A DNA stretch of 64,000 nucleotides from Planctomycetota bacterium. Its GTDB lineage: Bacteria; Planctomycetota; Planctomycetia; Pirellulales; Pirellulaceae. The stretch is from assembly GCA_963204965.1 (NCBI GenBank), contig CAUJKA010000030.1, forward strand, positions 1 to 64,000. Reading direction: 5' to 3'. A program made the translations under genes and the position numbers. This document shows positions 26,768 to 35,695 of this stretch, piece after piece (the stretch's first letter is position 1; every line of letters starts with the position of its first letter). Under the pieces are notes generated by a model. It saw only the letters and a list, made by a program, of their open reading frames with translations. It searched no databases and was not told where the DNA came from.

Positions 26768-27006
26768 TTTGATGTTGCACCGTTTTGGATTTAGGGGCGA
26801 AGCCCCGTCCGTTTACCTAGCCCAGCCCATCGGGCTGGGACTGAATTGAACGATAAATGTAAGGGCCAACGGCCTAACGGTTTGCACGCAAACCGTTAGG
26901 CCGTTGGCCCTTAACCTACTAAAGCGTGATCACCCAGCCCGATGGGCTGGGCTATGTAAATCGCAGGGCCTTCGGCCCGAAATCCCAGCAAAATCGCAAC
27001 ATCAAA
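26768..27006. mobile_element. Nested-palindrome element, copy 1
   Basis: A 239-base non-coding element bounded by TTTGATGTTGC (26768-26778) and its exact reverse complement (26996-27006). Inside come, symmetrically, GGGGCGAAGCCCC on the left and GGGCCTTCGGCCC on the right, then AGCCCAGCCCATCGGGCTGGG on both sides, then a central perfect hairpin (26860-26913: 25-base arms, CACG loop) whose tip is GGTTTGCACGCAAACC. A second copy in reverse orientation is at 37145-37382 with the same order of modules. No open frame of note lies within it. Confidence 0.8.
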
Positions 27007-27007
27007 A

Positions 27008-27090
27008 CTAACGCAGCGGGTTGGGTAACGTCCCTCGCTAACGCTTCGGTTTGGGAAAATGCCGTCCCTCGCTAACGCGTCGGGTTGGGA
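27008..27090. repeat. Tandem copies of the CCCTCGCTAACGC repeat
   Basis: A partial copy (AACGCAGCGGGTTGGG) and two fuller copies (TCCCTCGCTAACGC followed by a GG-TTGGG end) between the 26768-27006 element and the hisF stop. Related copies occur at 37068-37143 and as an inverted pair at 50340-50420. Confidence 0.7.
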
Positions 27091-27091
27091 T

Positions 27092-27859
27092 TTATAGCCT
27101 TACCGGTATGCCTCGGTCGGCCATGATTCGCTTGGTTTGGTCGATAGTGAACTGACCAAAATGAAAGATGCTGGCTGCTAAGGCCGCGTCGGCGCGGCCA
27201 AATTCGATCGCGTCAGCTAAATGTTCAGGCTTTCCTGCCCCCCCACTGGCAACGACGGGGATTTGGACGGCACTGCTGACAGCCGCGGTTATTTCGATAT
27301 CGTAACCATTGCAAGTTCCGTCACAGTCCATGCTGGTGAGCACAATTTCACCGGCTCCTAACTGTTCGACCTGTTTGGCCCAAGCTACCGCCTCCAAGCC
27401 TGTTGGAGTTCGCCCACCATGAATGTGAACTTCCCAAAACTCCTTGCCATCCTTGAGGACTCGTTTGGGATCGATGTTAACGACGATGCACTGACTGCCA
27501 AAGCGATCGGCCGCTCGAGCGACAAAATCGGGATCGGTGACCGCTGTCGTATTGATCGAGACCTTGTCGCAGCCCGCTTGTAGCAAGGCTCGGATGTCTT
27601 CCAAAGTCCGAATTCCGCCACCGACGGTCAACGGCATGAATACTTGTTCGGCAGTCCGACTAACGATGTCCAATATGATGCCACGTCGTTGATGGCTGGC
27701 GGTGATGTCCAGGAACACAAGTTCGTCCGCTCCCTCGCGCTCGTAACGCGACGCTACCTCAACGGGGTCGCCAGCATCACGCAGGTTGAGAAAGTTGGTG
27801 CCTTTTACCACGCGACCTTCGGTAACGTCCAAGCAGGGTATGACTCGTTTGGCAAGCAT
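27092..27859 (-). CDS. hisF: Imidazole glycerol phosphate synthase, cyclase subunit
   Basis: TIM-barrel cyclase of histidine biosynthesis; with HisH glutaminase it converts PRFAR to imidazole glycerol phosphate and AICAR. The 255-residue length is standard. Motifs: [26 protein letters not shown] with the catalytic Asp11, [25 protein letters not shown], the second catalytic Asp in [15 protein letters not shown], and [14 protein letters not shown]. The pattern MLAKR...KG..F is diagnostic for HisF rather than HisA. No hisH lies beside it. bioB is 35 bases upstream on the same strand, an unusual pairing. Confidence 0.96.
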   Translation of the reverse strand: MLAKRVIPCLDVTEGRVVKGTNFLNLRDAGDPVEVASRYEREGADELVFLDITASHQRRGIILDIVSRTAEQVFMPLTVGGGIRTLEDIRALLQAGCDKVSINTTAVTDPDFVARAADRFGSQCIVVNIDPKRVLKDGKEFWEVHIHGGRTPTGLEAVAWAKQVEQLGAGEIVLTSMDCDGTCNGYDIEITAAVSSAVQIPVVASGGAGKPEHLADAIEFGRADAALAASIFHFGQFTIDQTKRIMADRGIPVRL

Positions 27860-27894
27860 GTTTAACTCTGTGAAGCAATGTTCGGTCAGCGCGA

Positions 27895-28887
27895 CTAACG
27901 AGTAATCTCAAATCCCATATCGCGGATCATGTCATAGTCAGCCTGCGGGGGCTGCCCCTGAGTCGTCAGATAGTCGCCGACAAAAATGCTGTTGGCCACG
28001 TATAGGCTCAGCGGTTGCAATGTGCGCAAGTGCTTTTCACGGCCTCCAGCAATCCGAATTTCGCTAGTTGGATTCACGAAGCGCATCATGCAAAGTGATC
28101 GAATGCAATCCTGCGGAGAGATATCGTCATGCTTGCCTAGCGGAGTTCCCTCGATAGCGTGCAAGAAATTCAGCGGAATCGATTCCACTTGCAACGAACG
28201 TAGCTCCATCGCCATCGAAACAAAGTCGCGGCGCGATTCGCCCATGCCAACGATGCCACCGCTACACAATTCAAGACCAGCCCGGCGAACGTTGTTCAAC
28301 GTATCGACGCGATCTTGATAGGTGTGCGTTGAACAGATTTCGGCGTAATGCTCGCGGCCAGTGTTCAAGTTATGATTGACCTTGTCAACGCCGCAAGCCT
28401 TCATCCTTGCCGCGTTCTCTTCAGTCAATAGGCCCAAACACGCACAGATCTTCAGGTCGTACTTCTCTTTTACTAACGGAACAACCGTCTCGACCGTTTG
28501 CAATTCTCGCTCGTTGGGTGCGCGACCGCTGATCACGATGCAGTACGTTTTCGAACCGCGTTCGTAGGCGACCTTGGCTCCGTCCAGCAATTGCTCGGGT
28601 GTGAGCATGCGGTACTTCTGAATGGGGGCCGTCGATAGTTTAGACTGCGAACAGTAGCCACAATCCTCAGGACACAGACCGCTCTTGGCATTTACCAGGA
28701 AGTACAACTGTACGGTCTTTCCAAAGAACTTATGTCGCAGTCGAAAAGCTGCCGCGACCAAGTCCAGCATCTCTTCGTCGCTGGATTCTAGGATTGATAG
28801 AGCCTGTTCGTCATTGATTGGCTTGCCGTCGAGAACTTGCGAAGCCAGTTGGTGCCAAAGAGTGGATTCAATTGTCAGCGTATTCAT
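27895..28887 (-). CDS. bioB: Biotin synthase
   Basis: Radical SAM enzyme that inserts sulfur into dethiobiotin. The 330-residue length is typical. The radical SAM cluster Cys are at 72, 76 and 79 in [14 protein letters not shown], followed by the BioB-type [38 protein letters not shown] and [14 protein letters not shown] supply the Cys and Arg ligands of the second [2Fe-2S] cluster, and [10 protein letters not shown] completes it. The ending [18 protein letters not shown] is the normal C-terminus. No other bio gene is nearby. The start has no alternative close by. Confidence 0.96.
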   Translation of the reverse strand: MNTLTIESTLWHQLASQVLDGKPINDEQALSILESSDEEMLDLVAAAFRLRHKFFGKTVQLYFLVNAKSGLCPEDCGYCSQSKLSTAPIQKYRMLTPEQLLDGAKVAYERGSKTYCIVISGRAPNERELQTVETVVPLVKEKYDLKICACLGLLTEENAARMKACGVDKVNHNLNTGREHYAEICSTHTYQDRVDTLNNVRRAGLELCSGGIVGMGESRRDFVSMAMELRSLQVESIPLNFLHAIEGTPLGKHDDISPQDCIRSLCMMRFVNPTSEIRIAGGREKHLRTLQPLSLYVANSIFVGDYLTTQGQPPQADYDMIRDMGFEITR

Positions 28888-28969
28888 AAAGCCCAGAGAG
28901 AGCAGGAGTCATGTTGGTTAGAATCATGCAGCAGTCCCGAATTCGACACGGCTACCTATAGTTGTAAAC

Positions 28970-29006
28970 TGAGCGGCTGGTTTTGCCAGCCGCTCAGCGT
29001 TTTTTC
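28970..29006. terminator. Terminator-like hairpin between FKBP and bioB genes
   Basis: Perfect 11-base stem TGAGCGGCTGG (28970-28980) with CCAGCCGCTCA (28986-28996), loop TTTTG, followed on the plus strand by GCGTTTTTT. The T run is on the plus strand, although both neighbouring genes are on the minus strand. On the minus strand the hairpin is followed only by GTTTAC, so it would be a weaker terminator for the FKBP gene. Confidence 0.6.
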
Positions 29007-29084
29007 ATAGCTCATCGGACTTGGAGAAAGGCTGTAGCAGCCCGACCCCATTTCGTGAGATTCAGTCGTAAGACTCAAAGAAGA

Positions 29085-29786
29085 CTATTGCTTAACTTCA
29101 AGCAATTCAACTTCGAAGACCAAGACTTCGTTTGGTCCGATTACAGGAGCTCGGCCTTCTTCACCGTAGGCCAGATTCGAAGGAATGAACAGTTGCCACT
29201 TATCGCCAACCTTCATTCGCTGCAACGCTTCTGTCCAACCTGGAATCACGCGATTGAGTGGGAACGAAGCTGGCTGGCCACGTTGAATCGAGCTGTCGAA
29301 GACCTTGCCGTTGGTTAGCTTGCCTTCGTAATGAACAGAGACTTCGCTAGTTGCTTTAGGAGAAGCGCCGTCGCCGCTCTTGATGATTTTGTACTGAAGT
29401 CCAGTACTGGTAACTTGAATACCTTCCTTCTTCTTATTGTCGTCAAGGTATTTTTGTCCTTCAGCCATTTTCGCTTTGGCTTTTTCTGCTGCACGAGCTT
29501 GAAGCTTTTGCTCAAAAGCCTTCATCGCTCCTTGAATGACTTCGTCGGATACAGCTGGGTCTTTACCAGCCAGCGCATCCAACATTCCCTTGATGACCTC
29601 TTCTTGCTTGACGTCACCGGCGGCGATACCGTTCTGTGCCAAGTTGGCACCAAACTGGAAGCCTAGGAAGTAACCCACAGGGTCAGCAGTCGTCTTGCCA
29701 TTAGTGTCGAGTATCTGCAGTTTTTCCTGGGCCATCAAAGTCGTCGCACAAAAAGAGAAAAGAAGTCCAAACGCTAACAATCGCAT
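29085..29786 (-). CDS. Exported FKBP-type peptidyl-prolyl isomerase (FkpA/Mip-like)
   Basis: Periplasmic folding helper of 233 residues. A signal peptide (LLAFGLLFSFCATTLMAQ) leads into an alpha-helical FKBP_N dimerisation region (30-120, with ARAAEKAKAKMAEGQKYLDDNKKK). The FKBP domain occupies 125-232: YKIIKSGDGASP, VSVHYEGKLTNGKVFDSSIQRGQPASFPLNRVIPGWTEALQRMKVGDKWQLFIPSNLAYGE. The active-site aromatic and Asp residues (Tyr, Phe-Asp, Trp of PGW) are in place. Mip and FkpA act on outer-membrane protein intermediates. Likely monocistronic. Confidence 0.92.
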   Translation of the reverse strand: MRLLAFGLLFSFCATTLMAQEKLQILDTNGKTTADPVGYFLGFQFGANLAQNGIAAGDVKQEEVIKGMLDALAGKDPAVSDEVIQGAMKAFEQKLQARAAEKAKAKMAEGQKYLDDNKKKEGIQVTSTGLQYKIIKSGDGASPKATSEVSVHYEGKLTNGKVFDSSIQRGQPASFPLNRVIPGWTEALQRMKVGDKWQLFIPSNLAYGEEGRAPVIGPNEVLVFEVELLEVKQ

Positions 29787-29925
29787 GTTTTATCCTCTGA
29801 AACGGTAGTTCTACACGCGACCGCGCGTAGGGTAAGTAGGCGGGGGGAGGCGTTCTCGGTCGGTAAACGCCTCTCGGAAAGGGCTAGTTATACTCAAAAT
29901 CGGCGGTTTTCGTAGTCGAAACTTT

Positions 29926-31275
29926 TCAACCAAGCTCAGCTAATACCGACTTTGCAGCATCAATAGTCTGCTCAATCAGCTCAGGCGTGTGAGTCGCAGA
30001 CACGAAAAGTGCCTCAAATTGACTACAAGGCATGTAAACGCCTCGATGGATCAGCCCCCAGAAGTACTTGCCAAACCGTTTTCGGTCAGCTTGCGATGCA
30101 TCGTCCCATGAAACCACTGGACCGGAATGGAAGAACAAAGTCATCATGCTGCCCACTCGCTGCACACAATGATCGACCCCCGCCGCGGTCGCCGCTTGCG
30201 AAAGTCCTTCACCCAGTCGAGCTGTTTGAGCATCGAGATAGGGATAAGGATTCTCTTTTCGCAGCAGTTCGATCGTCTTGCGACCAGCCGCCGTAGCCAC
30301 GGGATTACCGCTAAGCGTACCGGCTTGGAAGACTTTACCGGCTGGTAGGACGTGGTCCATCAGGTCGGCGCGTCCACCATAAGCACCCAACGGCATGCCA
30401 CCGCCAACGATTTTGCCCAGCGTTGTCAGGTCGGGTCGAACTCCGTAGATCGACTGAGCCCCACCCAAGGCGACGCGAAATCCGGTCATCACTTCGTCGA
30501 AAATTAAGACCGATCCATGTTTGTCGCACAACTGCCGAGCCGCTTGCAAAAAGCCAGGCTGAGGAGGCACACAGCCCATGTTGCCCACGACCGGCTCAAG
30601 AATGATGCAGGCGATCTTCGAACCTTGCTCGGCAAACAACTCCTCAAGAGCGGCCGCATTGTTGTAAGGCATAATGATCGTATCGCGGCTGGTTCCCTCG
30701 GTGACTCCTGGCGAATCGGGAACACCTAAGTTAGCCGCGGAGCTTCCGGCTGCGACCAACAAGCAATCGGCATGACCATGATAGTTACCCGCGAACTTAA
30801 CGAACTTCTCGCGACCCGTTGCACCTCGCGCGAGGCGAATGGCGCTCATTGTCGCTTCTGTACCGCTACTCACTAAGCGCAGCTTCTCAATGCTGGGCAT
30901 CGTCGCGCAGATCAGCTCGGCTAATTCTGATTCGCCTTCGGTCGGAGCGCCGTAGCTGGTCCCGCGGCTGGCCGCGGATACGATTGCTTCGATGACTTCT
31001 TCGCGAGCGTGACCCAGAATCATCGGTCCCCACGAACCGATGTAGTCGATCAACCGATTGCCGTCGATGTCGTAAAGATACGGTCCTTTCGCGCGCTCGA
31101 TGAACAGCGGCTTGCCCCCCACAGCGCCGAAGGCTCGAGCCGGACTGTTCACGCCGCCAGGCATCCGCGAGCAGGCTTTGTCAAAGGCCGCGAGCGACCT
31201 TTGTTGCTGAAATTCGGGTTGGGTGTTGGACGGTGTGGCAGTATTTGATGTGCCACTGGTCGTGTTGATTGACAA
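29926..31275 (-). CDS. hemL: Glutamate-1-semialdehyde 2,1-aminomutase
   Basis: PLP enzyme forming 5-aminolevulinate from glutamate-1-semialdehyde in the C5 heme pathway. Fold-type I aminotransferase features: CSRMPGGVNSPARAFGAVGG near the start, SSGTEATMSAIRLAR phosphate-binding loop, FDEVMTGFR with the PLP-ring Asp, and the Schiff-base Lys in TTLGKIVGGGMPLGAYGG. A TTG start at 31275 is proposed because AGGAG lies eight bases upstream; it gives 450 residues. No ATG occurs in the N-terminal 40 residues apart from one 17 codons further upstream with no visible ribosome-binding site. The N-terminus is therefore 15-20 residues longer than usual. Confidence 0.93.
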   Translation of the reverse strand: MSINTTSGTSNTATPSNTQPEFQQQRSLAAFDKACSRMPGGVNSPARAFGAVGGKPLFIERAKGPYLYDIDGNRLIDYIGSWGPMILGHAREEVIEAIVSAASRGTSYGAPTEGESELAELICATMPSIEKLRLVSSGTEATMSAIRLARGATGREKFVKFAGNYHGHADCLLVAAGSSAANLGVPDSPGVTEGTSRDTIIMPYNNAAALEELFAEQGSKIACIILEPVVGNMGCVPPQPGFLQAARQLCDKHGSVLIFDEVMTGFRVALGGAQSIYGVRPDLTTLGKIVGGGMPLGAYGGRADLMDHVLPAGKVFQAGTLSGNPVATAAGRKTIELLRKENPYPYLDAQTARLGEGLSQAATAAGVDHCVQRVGSMMTLFFHSGPVVSWDDASQADRKRFGKYFWGLIHRGVYMPCSQFEALFVSATHTPELIEQTIDAAKSVLAELG

Positions 31276-31381
31276 AAGGAGATCTCCTCGGTGCGCGGCC
31301 GTTTTAGCTTTAGGACTGGCATTCAAGCGGTGGGATAACGAGGAAATTGTAGATCAGCGCAACAATCTGGCCTATGGCGTA

Positions 31382-31512
31382 CGCGGGCGTCCCGCCCGAA
31401 AACGGTATACGTGCGTCTGGGTTTCGGTGCACGGGCGTCCCGCCCGATTTTCTGCACATGCGGGCGGGACGCCCGCGCACCAGCTTTGGAACGGGACGCC
31501 CTCGCACCGGAA
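31382..31512. repeat. GGGCGTCCCGCCC hairpin repeat cluster
   Basis: Three or four copies of a GC-rich unit between hemL and rbfA. The clearest hairpin pairs 31426-31446 with 31461-31481 at 20 of 21 positions (CACGGGCGTCCCGCCCG / CGGGCGGGACGCCCG). A single unit lies at 31383-31398 and a partial one (GAACGGGACGCCCTCGCACC) at 31490-31509. Related hairpins lie at 35105-35156 and 51852-51915. Apart from this the 31276-31665 gap shows no gene I would support. Confidence 0.75.
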
Positions 31513-31665
31513 CTGCAGCGAACCTTTGCCCCATGAAAGGACTCTTAAGCTGCGAAGCGGCGGGAAGGACGATAGCAAGTTGATGGCTACTCCAAGCCCA
31601 AGCGACGAACCACTATCATTAAGTAATTGAAGAAACCTTCGTTCAACACTCAAGGCTAGCCAGCA

Positions 31666-32082
31666 TTGACTCAAAAGAAACGCTTTCGCCCCAAAGACAT
31701 TCGCAATTTGTCTGGGCAGATGGATCATAGTGATGGAACAAATCCGCGCGACGATTTGATCCACCGAGCCACCGCGCCGAAGCTGGACCGTAAAGCTCTG
31801 CAGCTCTGCAGACAGATCCAGCGAGAATTGACATTGATCCTATCCGGGGAACTGGACGACGATCGCGTGCGCGATCTGTTTGTCATTTCGGTGGCCCCGT
31901 TTCCCAGTACCAACCTGCTCTTGGTAACCTTGCAGGCTGCCGAGGTTTGTTCGCAAGAGCAGCTTCTCATGCTTGACGCTGCTTTGTCGCATCACAAAGC
32001 CACTATTCGCGCCGAGGTCGCTGCCGCGATTCACCGTCGCAAGACTCCTGATCTTTGCTTTCGCGTCGTCAATCCGATCTAA
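31666..32082 (+). CDS. rbfA: Ribosome-binding factor A
   Basis: Small KH-fold factor needed for late maturation of the 30S subunit. The family core lies in the C-terminal two thirds: LCRQIQRELTLILSGELDDDRVRDLFVISVAPFPSTNLLLVTL, and RAEVAAAIHRRKTPDLCFRVV at the end, matching the R-x-x-(I/L)-x-R-K-x-P-x-L-x-F signature. The N-terminal 30 residues (KKRFRPKDIRNLSGQM) are basic and longer than usual. The start is a TTG; AAGG ten bases upstream may act as ribosome-binding site. The usual nusA-infB-rbfA context is missing. The stop overlaps the stop of the convergent gene by three bases. Confidence 0.8.
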   Translation: MTQKKRFRPKDIRNLSGQMDHSDGTNPRDDLIHRATAPKLDRKALQLCRQIQRELTLILSGELDDDRVRDLFVISVAPFPSTNLLLVTLQAAEVCSQEQLLMLDAALSHHKATIRAEVAAAIHRRKTPDLCFRVVNPI

Positions 32083-33065
32083 GCCTTGAGTGCTTTCTCG
32101 ACGACTTGTTTCATCTTCTCAAGACCAACTTTGGCAACTTGCTCGGGTGGTTGTTCCCAGTAGGTGCGATTGAACAGTTCAAGACTGAACGTGCCTTTGA
32201 AGCCAGCTTTGAAAAGCGATTGAAGTATCTGAGTCATCGGTGCAACGCCATCGCCGGGATAGACGCGATCTTTGTCCGCGATCTCGGCACGTGCAGGCGT
32301 CGCCGGATAGTCGTTCATGTGCAAGCAGGTCATCTTGCTGGCTGGAATCAAGCCAACGTTGTTGAAGTCGTTGCCACCTTTGTACAGGTGATAGACATCC
32401 AGAAGCAAACAGGCATCGGAATGATTAGCCGCCGCTGCAACGTAAAGCACTTCTGCTAAGGTCGCGAGGTTCTGTGAAAAGCCCCACAGTTCCAGTTGCG
32501 GTAAGACGCCGACTTTGTTGCCCACCTCGCAAAGTGCGCGATATCGCTCGCCAGCTTTGATGAGATCCAACTTGGGAAGATTCGTCGCTCCCACAGGTGG
32601 AGCAGCGATGCGCGAGCCGCCCAGAGTCTTGACCATCTCCATGTCGCGACGGCATTGCTCAAGTCCAGCTTTACGCTCATCGTCGTTGTCGACAATCCAC
32701 TTTCCGAAAGCTATAGCGCTGTCGAGTCCCAGACCTAAATCGCTGAGCTCTTTGCGAAGGTCATCCAATTTGCCACCTTCGGAGACAAATTTTTCAACAT
32801 CGCGGAGCCACAGTTCGATCGCTTGATATCCCGCTTGTGAGGCGATCTTCAGTTGCTGACGGACAGGGACAACACCTCCGTTGATGGTGCTGGTGTTCAA
32901 GCAATAACGAATCGAATCTGTCATTTCGTTCCTTTCCGAAAAACTAGCCTGTGTAGTTTGGTTGAGACCTAAACCGACTGCCAACGCGGTTGCAAGCGGC
33001 ATTGTAACGGCATCGCGCCGATTGACACGGTCGGTCGGCTGGGCCTGAGAGAGATTCGAGTTCAT
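32079..33065 (-). CDS. Exported sugar phosphate isomerase/epimerase-like TIM-barrel protein
   Basis: A 328-residue AP-endonuclease-2/xylose-isomerase-like TIM barrel. The N-terminus has a Tat-like twin-arginine segment (VNRRDAVTMPLATALAVGLGLN), so it is probably exported folded. Barrel elements include SIRYCLNTSTINGG, GYQAIELWLRDVEKF, SRIAAPPVGATNLPKL, VGVLPQLELWGF (metal-ligand Glu), ACLLLDVYHLYKGG (Asp/His ligands), CLHMNDYPATP and GTFSLELFNRTYWEQPP. ATG 33065 is chosen because it puts the RR motif near the start. The pattern fits hydroxypyruvate-isomerase or inosose-dehydratase relatives acting on sugars; the substrate is unknown. Confidence 0.85.
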   Translation of the reverse strand: MNSNLSQAQPTDRVNRRDAVTMPLATALAVGLGLNQTTQASFSERNEMTDSIRYCLNTSTINGGVVPVRQQLKIASQAGYQAIELWLRDVEKFVSEGGKLDDLRKELSDLGLGLDSAIAFGKWIVDNDDERKAGLEQCRRDMEMVKTLGGSRIAAPPVGATNLPKLDLIKAGERYRALCEVGNKVGVLPQLELWGFSQNLATLAEVLYVAAAANHSDACLLLDVYHLYKGGNDFNNVGLIPASKMTCLHMNDYPATPARAEIADKDRVYPGDGVAPMTQILQSLFKAGFKGTFSLELFNRTYWEQPPEQVAKVGLEKMKQVVEKALKA

Positions 33066-33314
33066 CAAGCGAGCTTTCTGTTTAGGCAAACTTTGCGGCT
33101 CCAACGAGCAGAGCATCCAAGGGGCAACAGTATAGCCAAACCTCGGCGGGTTCTGCAAAAAAGCGCCGTCAATTGTCGACACAACTATTGAATACCATCG
33201 CGAATCTAGTAGCCTACACACTCTTTTGCCACCCTAGGTACGATGGTACGAGGGCACGCGGGCACGAGCCCCACTAAGAACTAACAGATCTTAACTTTCG
33301 AAGAGGTGTGATCG

Positions 33315-34895
33315 ATGACCAAAGAAACTGCAGAGGGATGGTCTTCAAGGATTGGAGTCATCATGGCAGTCGCGGGATCTGCAGTTGGACTAGGGAACTT
33401 CTTGAGGTTCCCAGGAAAGGCTTACGAAAACGGCGGCGGAGCTTTCATGATTCCGTACTTCGTCGCACTGCTGCTTCTAGGCATCCCGCTGTGCTGGGCC
33501 GAATGGTCGATGGGTAGATATGGCGGCGGCAAAGGTTTCAACTCGGGGCCAGGTATCTTCACGGTTCTGTGGAGAAACCCACTTTCAAAATACTTCGGCA
33601 CGATGACGGTGTTAATTCCATTGTGTGTTTACTTCTACTACATCGTCATCGAATCGTGGTGTTTGATGTACGCATGGGATTATCTGACCGGTGCGTTGAT
33701 GCAGGGGCATGCTCCTGACGTCTACAAGGCTCACTTTGCAACTAGCACGGGTGAAGGTGGCGATGGCATCCTCTTTGGCGTTGGCTCGAAAACTCTGATC
33801 TTCGTTGGCATCACGTTCTTGATCAACTTCCTGGTCGTCTTCCGAGGCTTGAGCGGCGGGATTGAAAAATTCTGCAATATTGCCATGCCACTCATGGCGA
33901 TATGCGCAGTGTGTGTTCTGGTACGTGTGTTGACTCTTGGTACACCAGACCCTGCCCTGCCCGACCAAAATGTTTTGAATGGCTTAGGCAAGATGTGGAA
34001 TCCGCCAGCAAGCTTTAGCGATACGCTTCTGAATCCCAAGACATGGCTAGCCGCTGCCGGCCAGATTTTCTTTACGTTGTCAGTTGGATTTGGAGTGATC
34101 ATTCACTACGCGAGTTACGTCAAGAAGAACGACGACGTGGCGTTGAGTGGTATCACCGCATCTGCTGTCAACGAATTTTTCGAGGTTTGCTTGGGTGGCT
34201 TGATCACGATCACTGCCGCCTTCATATTCTTGGGAGCCAATATCGCCAACTACACATCCAGCAGCTTTTCGTTGGGCTTTAATGCCTTGCCGAACGTTTT
34301 CGCAAGCATGCCTGGCGGACAGTTTTTCGGTTTCGTTTGGTTCTTCATGCTGTTTCTTGCTGCTATCACCAGCAGCCTTTCCATGCTTCAACCAGTGAAT
34401 GCGTTTTTCAAAGAGTCGTTAGCGATTAGCCAAGCGAAGTCGATCGGCCTGTTGGCAATTCTGACCGTGATAGGAACCGGATACATTGTGTACTTCTCCA
34501 AAGGCCTGCGAGCTCTGGACGCAGTAGACTTCTGGGCAGGCGAATTCTTTATTGTCGTCCTAGCGATTATCCAAGCGATTTTTTACGGTTGGATATTGGG
34601 GGTGAAGAAAGGCAAAGAGGAACTGGATCGCGGAGCTCAGCTCAAGGTCCCAGGCTTCATTCAGTTCATACTGAAGTACGTCACACCTCTGTTCCTGTTG
34701 GTCCTGCTTGTTACGAACTTCATTCCGTTAGACGGTAAGGAATCGACCATTTCGAAGCGACTCAATGAAGCGATGGCCGATCCAGTAGTCGGCGGTGCGC
34801 TAGGACTGGTAATCGGTTCAATCATTCTCTGCATGATCATTGCTCACATCGGCGAAAAGCGATGGAAGGCTGATGGTCGCTACAAAAATCTCTAA
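33315..34895 (+). CDS. Neurotransmitter:sodium symporter (NSS) family transporter
   Basis: Sodium-coupled amino acid importer of the LeuT fold, 526 residues, about 12 transmembrane helices. Helix 1 shows the family signature SRIGVIMAVAGSAVGLGNFLRFPGKAYENGGGAF with unwound Na+ site residues, and helix 2 PYFVALLLLGIPLCWAEWSMGRYGG. Helix 6 (GQIFFTLSVGFGVIIHYASY) and helix 8 (FFMLFLAAITSSLSMLQPV) carry further substrate and sodium ligands. A MetS-like small subunit gene follows after 27 bases, which is known for methionine/alanine-type bacterial NSS carriers. AGAGG precedes the ATG. Confidence 0.93.
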   Translation: MTKETAEGWSSRIGVIMAVAGSAVGLGNFLRFPGKAYENGGGAFMIPYFVALLLLGIPLCWAEWSMGRYGGGKGFNSGPGIFTVLWRNPLSKYFGTMTVLIPLCVYFYYIVIESWCLMYAWDYLTGALMQGHAPDVYKAHFATSTGEGGDGILFGVGSKTLIFVGITFLINFLVVFRGLSGGIEKFCNIAMPLMAICAVCVLVRVLTLGTPDPALPDQNVLNGLGKMWNPPASFSDTLLNPKTWLAAAGQIFFTLSVGFGVIIHYASYVKKNDDVALSGITASAVNEFFEVCLGGLITITAAFIFLGANIANYTSSSFSLGFNALPNVFASMPGGQFFGFVWFFMLFLAAITSSLSMLQPVNAFFKESLAISQAKSIGLLAILTVIGTGYIVYFSKGLRALDAVDFWAGEFFIVVLAIIQAIFYGWILGVKKGKEELDRGAQLKVPGFIQFILKYVTPLFLLVLLVTNFIPLDGKESTISKRLNEAMADPVVGGALGLVIGSIILCMIIAHIGEKRWKADGRYKNL

Positions 34896-34922
34896 TGCAA
34901 ATCGAACTCGAGGTACATTCCT

Positions 34923-35018
34923 ATGACATTACTTGGTTGGATTTTTATGACCGTCTCGGTCTCCTCAGTACTTAGCTTGGTGACCTACTGCCTATACCGA
35001 GTGCTAACGATGAAATGA
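34923..35018 (+). CDS. MetS-like small subunit of the NSS transporter
   Basis: A 31-residue single-helix protein (start MTLLGWIFMTVSVSSVLSLV, end YRVLTMK) encoded directly after the NSS gene. GAGG at 34910-34913 lies nine bases before the ATG, a well-placed ribosome-binding site. The short hydrophobic stretch with a basic end matches the MetS/alanine-import NSS small-subunit type known from Corynebacterium MetPS, where the small subunit is required for transport. The size is too small for most gene callers, so it is probably missed in automated annotation. Confidence rests on position, ribosome-binding site and composition. Confidence 0.75.
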   Translation: MTLLGWIFMTVSVSSVLSLVTYCLYRVLTMK

Positions 35019-35104
35019 TCGGCAGCGTCGCGGTGGCTTGTGATCGTAAGCCGTGTGGTAAGGCAACTGCTTTGCTGCTACGATGAAACATTAATTAGCA
35101 ATGA

Positions 35105-35156
35105 GGCTCGGGCGTCCCCCCGATCTTCTCAAATGCGGACGAGACGTCCGCGCACC
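35105..35156. repeat. Degenerate GGGCGTCCCGCCC-family hairpin
   Basis: GGCTCGGGCGTCCCCCCG pairs imperfectly with CGGACGAGACGTCCGCGCACC. It lies between the NSS small subunit and the SnoaL-like gene, where translation of the longer upstream frame would run through it. Confidence 0.6.
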
Positions 35157-35202
35157 GGTGCTCTGCCGCGTATTTCAACTCCACTTCAAAACCAATCAAA
35201 CT

Positions 35203-35589
35203 ATGAGCGACGAAGCAACACTGATCAACCTCACCCGCTGTCTACTCGAAAGCATCATTGCTGGAAACTGGGATGCTTACAGCGATCTTTGCGATCCCAG
35301 TATCTCTTGCTTCGAGCCAGAAGCAAAAGGCAATTTAGTCGAAGGAATGGAGTTCCATCGCTTCTATTTCGATTTGAGCCACAAAGGTGTCAAGTTGCAG
35401 ACCACCATGGTTCGACCCCATGTGCGATTGTTGGGTGATACTGCGATTGTCAGCTACGTTCGGGTGACACAAGTTGCCGATTCTGGAAGTGGCGCAGTGA
35501 CCAGCAAGTCGTCCGAAGAGACTCGCGTTTGGCACAAAGCCGGTGGCAAGTGGAAGCATGTGCACTTCCATCGCTCCAGCATTGGCTAG
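35203..35589 (+). CDS. CaMKII association-domain/SnoaL-like protein
   Basis: A 128-residue NTF2-like alpha+beta barrel. The sequence resembles the calcium/calmodulin kinase II association domain: LLESIIAGNWDAYSDLCDPSISCFEPEAKGNLVEGMEFHRFYFD, then MVRPHVRLLGDTAIVSYVRVTQ and EETRVWHKAGGKWKHVHFHRS. In bacteria this domain stands alone and often forms oligomers; enzyme or binding roles are unproved. The ATG at 35203 is chosen because upstream residues in the same frame run through a repeat and have no family resemblance. It has no evident operon partner. Confidence 0.82.
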   Translation: MSDEATLINLTRCLLESIIAGNWDAYSDLCDPSISCFEPEAKGNLVEGMEFHRFYFDLSHKGVKLQTTMVRPHVRLLGDTAIVSYVRVTQVADSGSGAVTSKSSEETRVWHKAGGKWKHVHFHRSSIG

Positions 35590-35626
35590 TTTAACAGTTC
35601 AGCTTGGGCATTATCGAACCAGCCCT

Positions 35627-35683
35627 CGTTGTTCGGATTTTCGTGCTCGTGCTCAGTCGCAGACGGTGTTCGTGCTCGAATCC
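35627..35683. repeat. GAGCACGAG-family half element
   Basis: Nearly matches the reverse complement of the right half of the hairpin at 22955-23067, including the flanking GGATTTTCGTGCTCGTGCTC and the GCTCGAATCC end. Only one half of the hairpin is present. Confidence 0.75.
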
Positions 35684-35695
35684 AATCGTTCGTGC

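Noticed and set aside
31374..31583. Short open frames in the hemL-rbfA gap
   Set aside because: They translate the GGGCGTCCCGCCC repeats and have no independent support.
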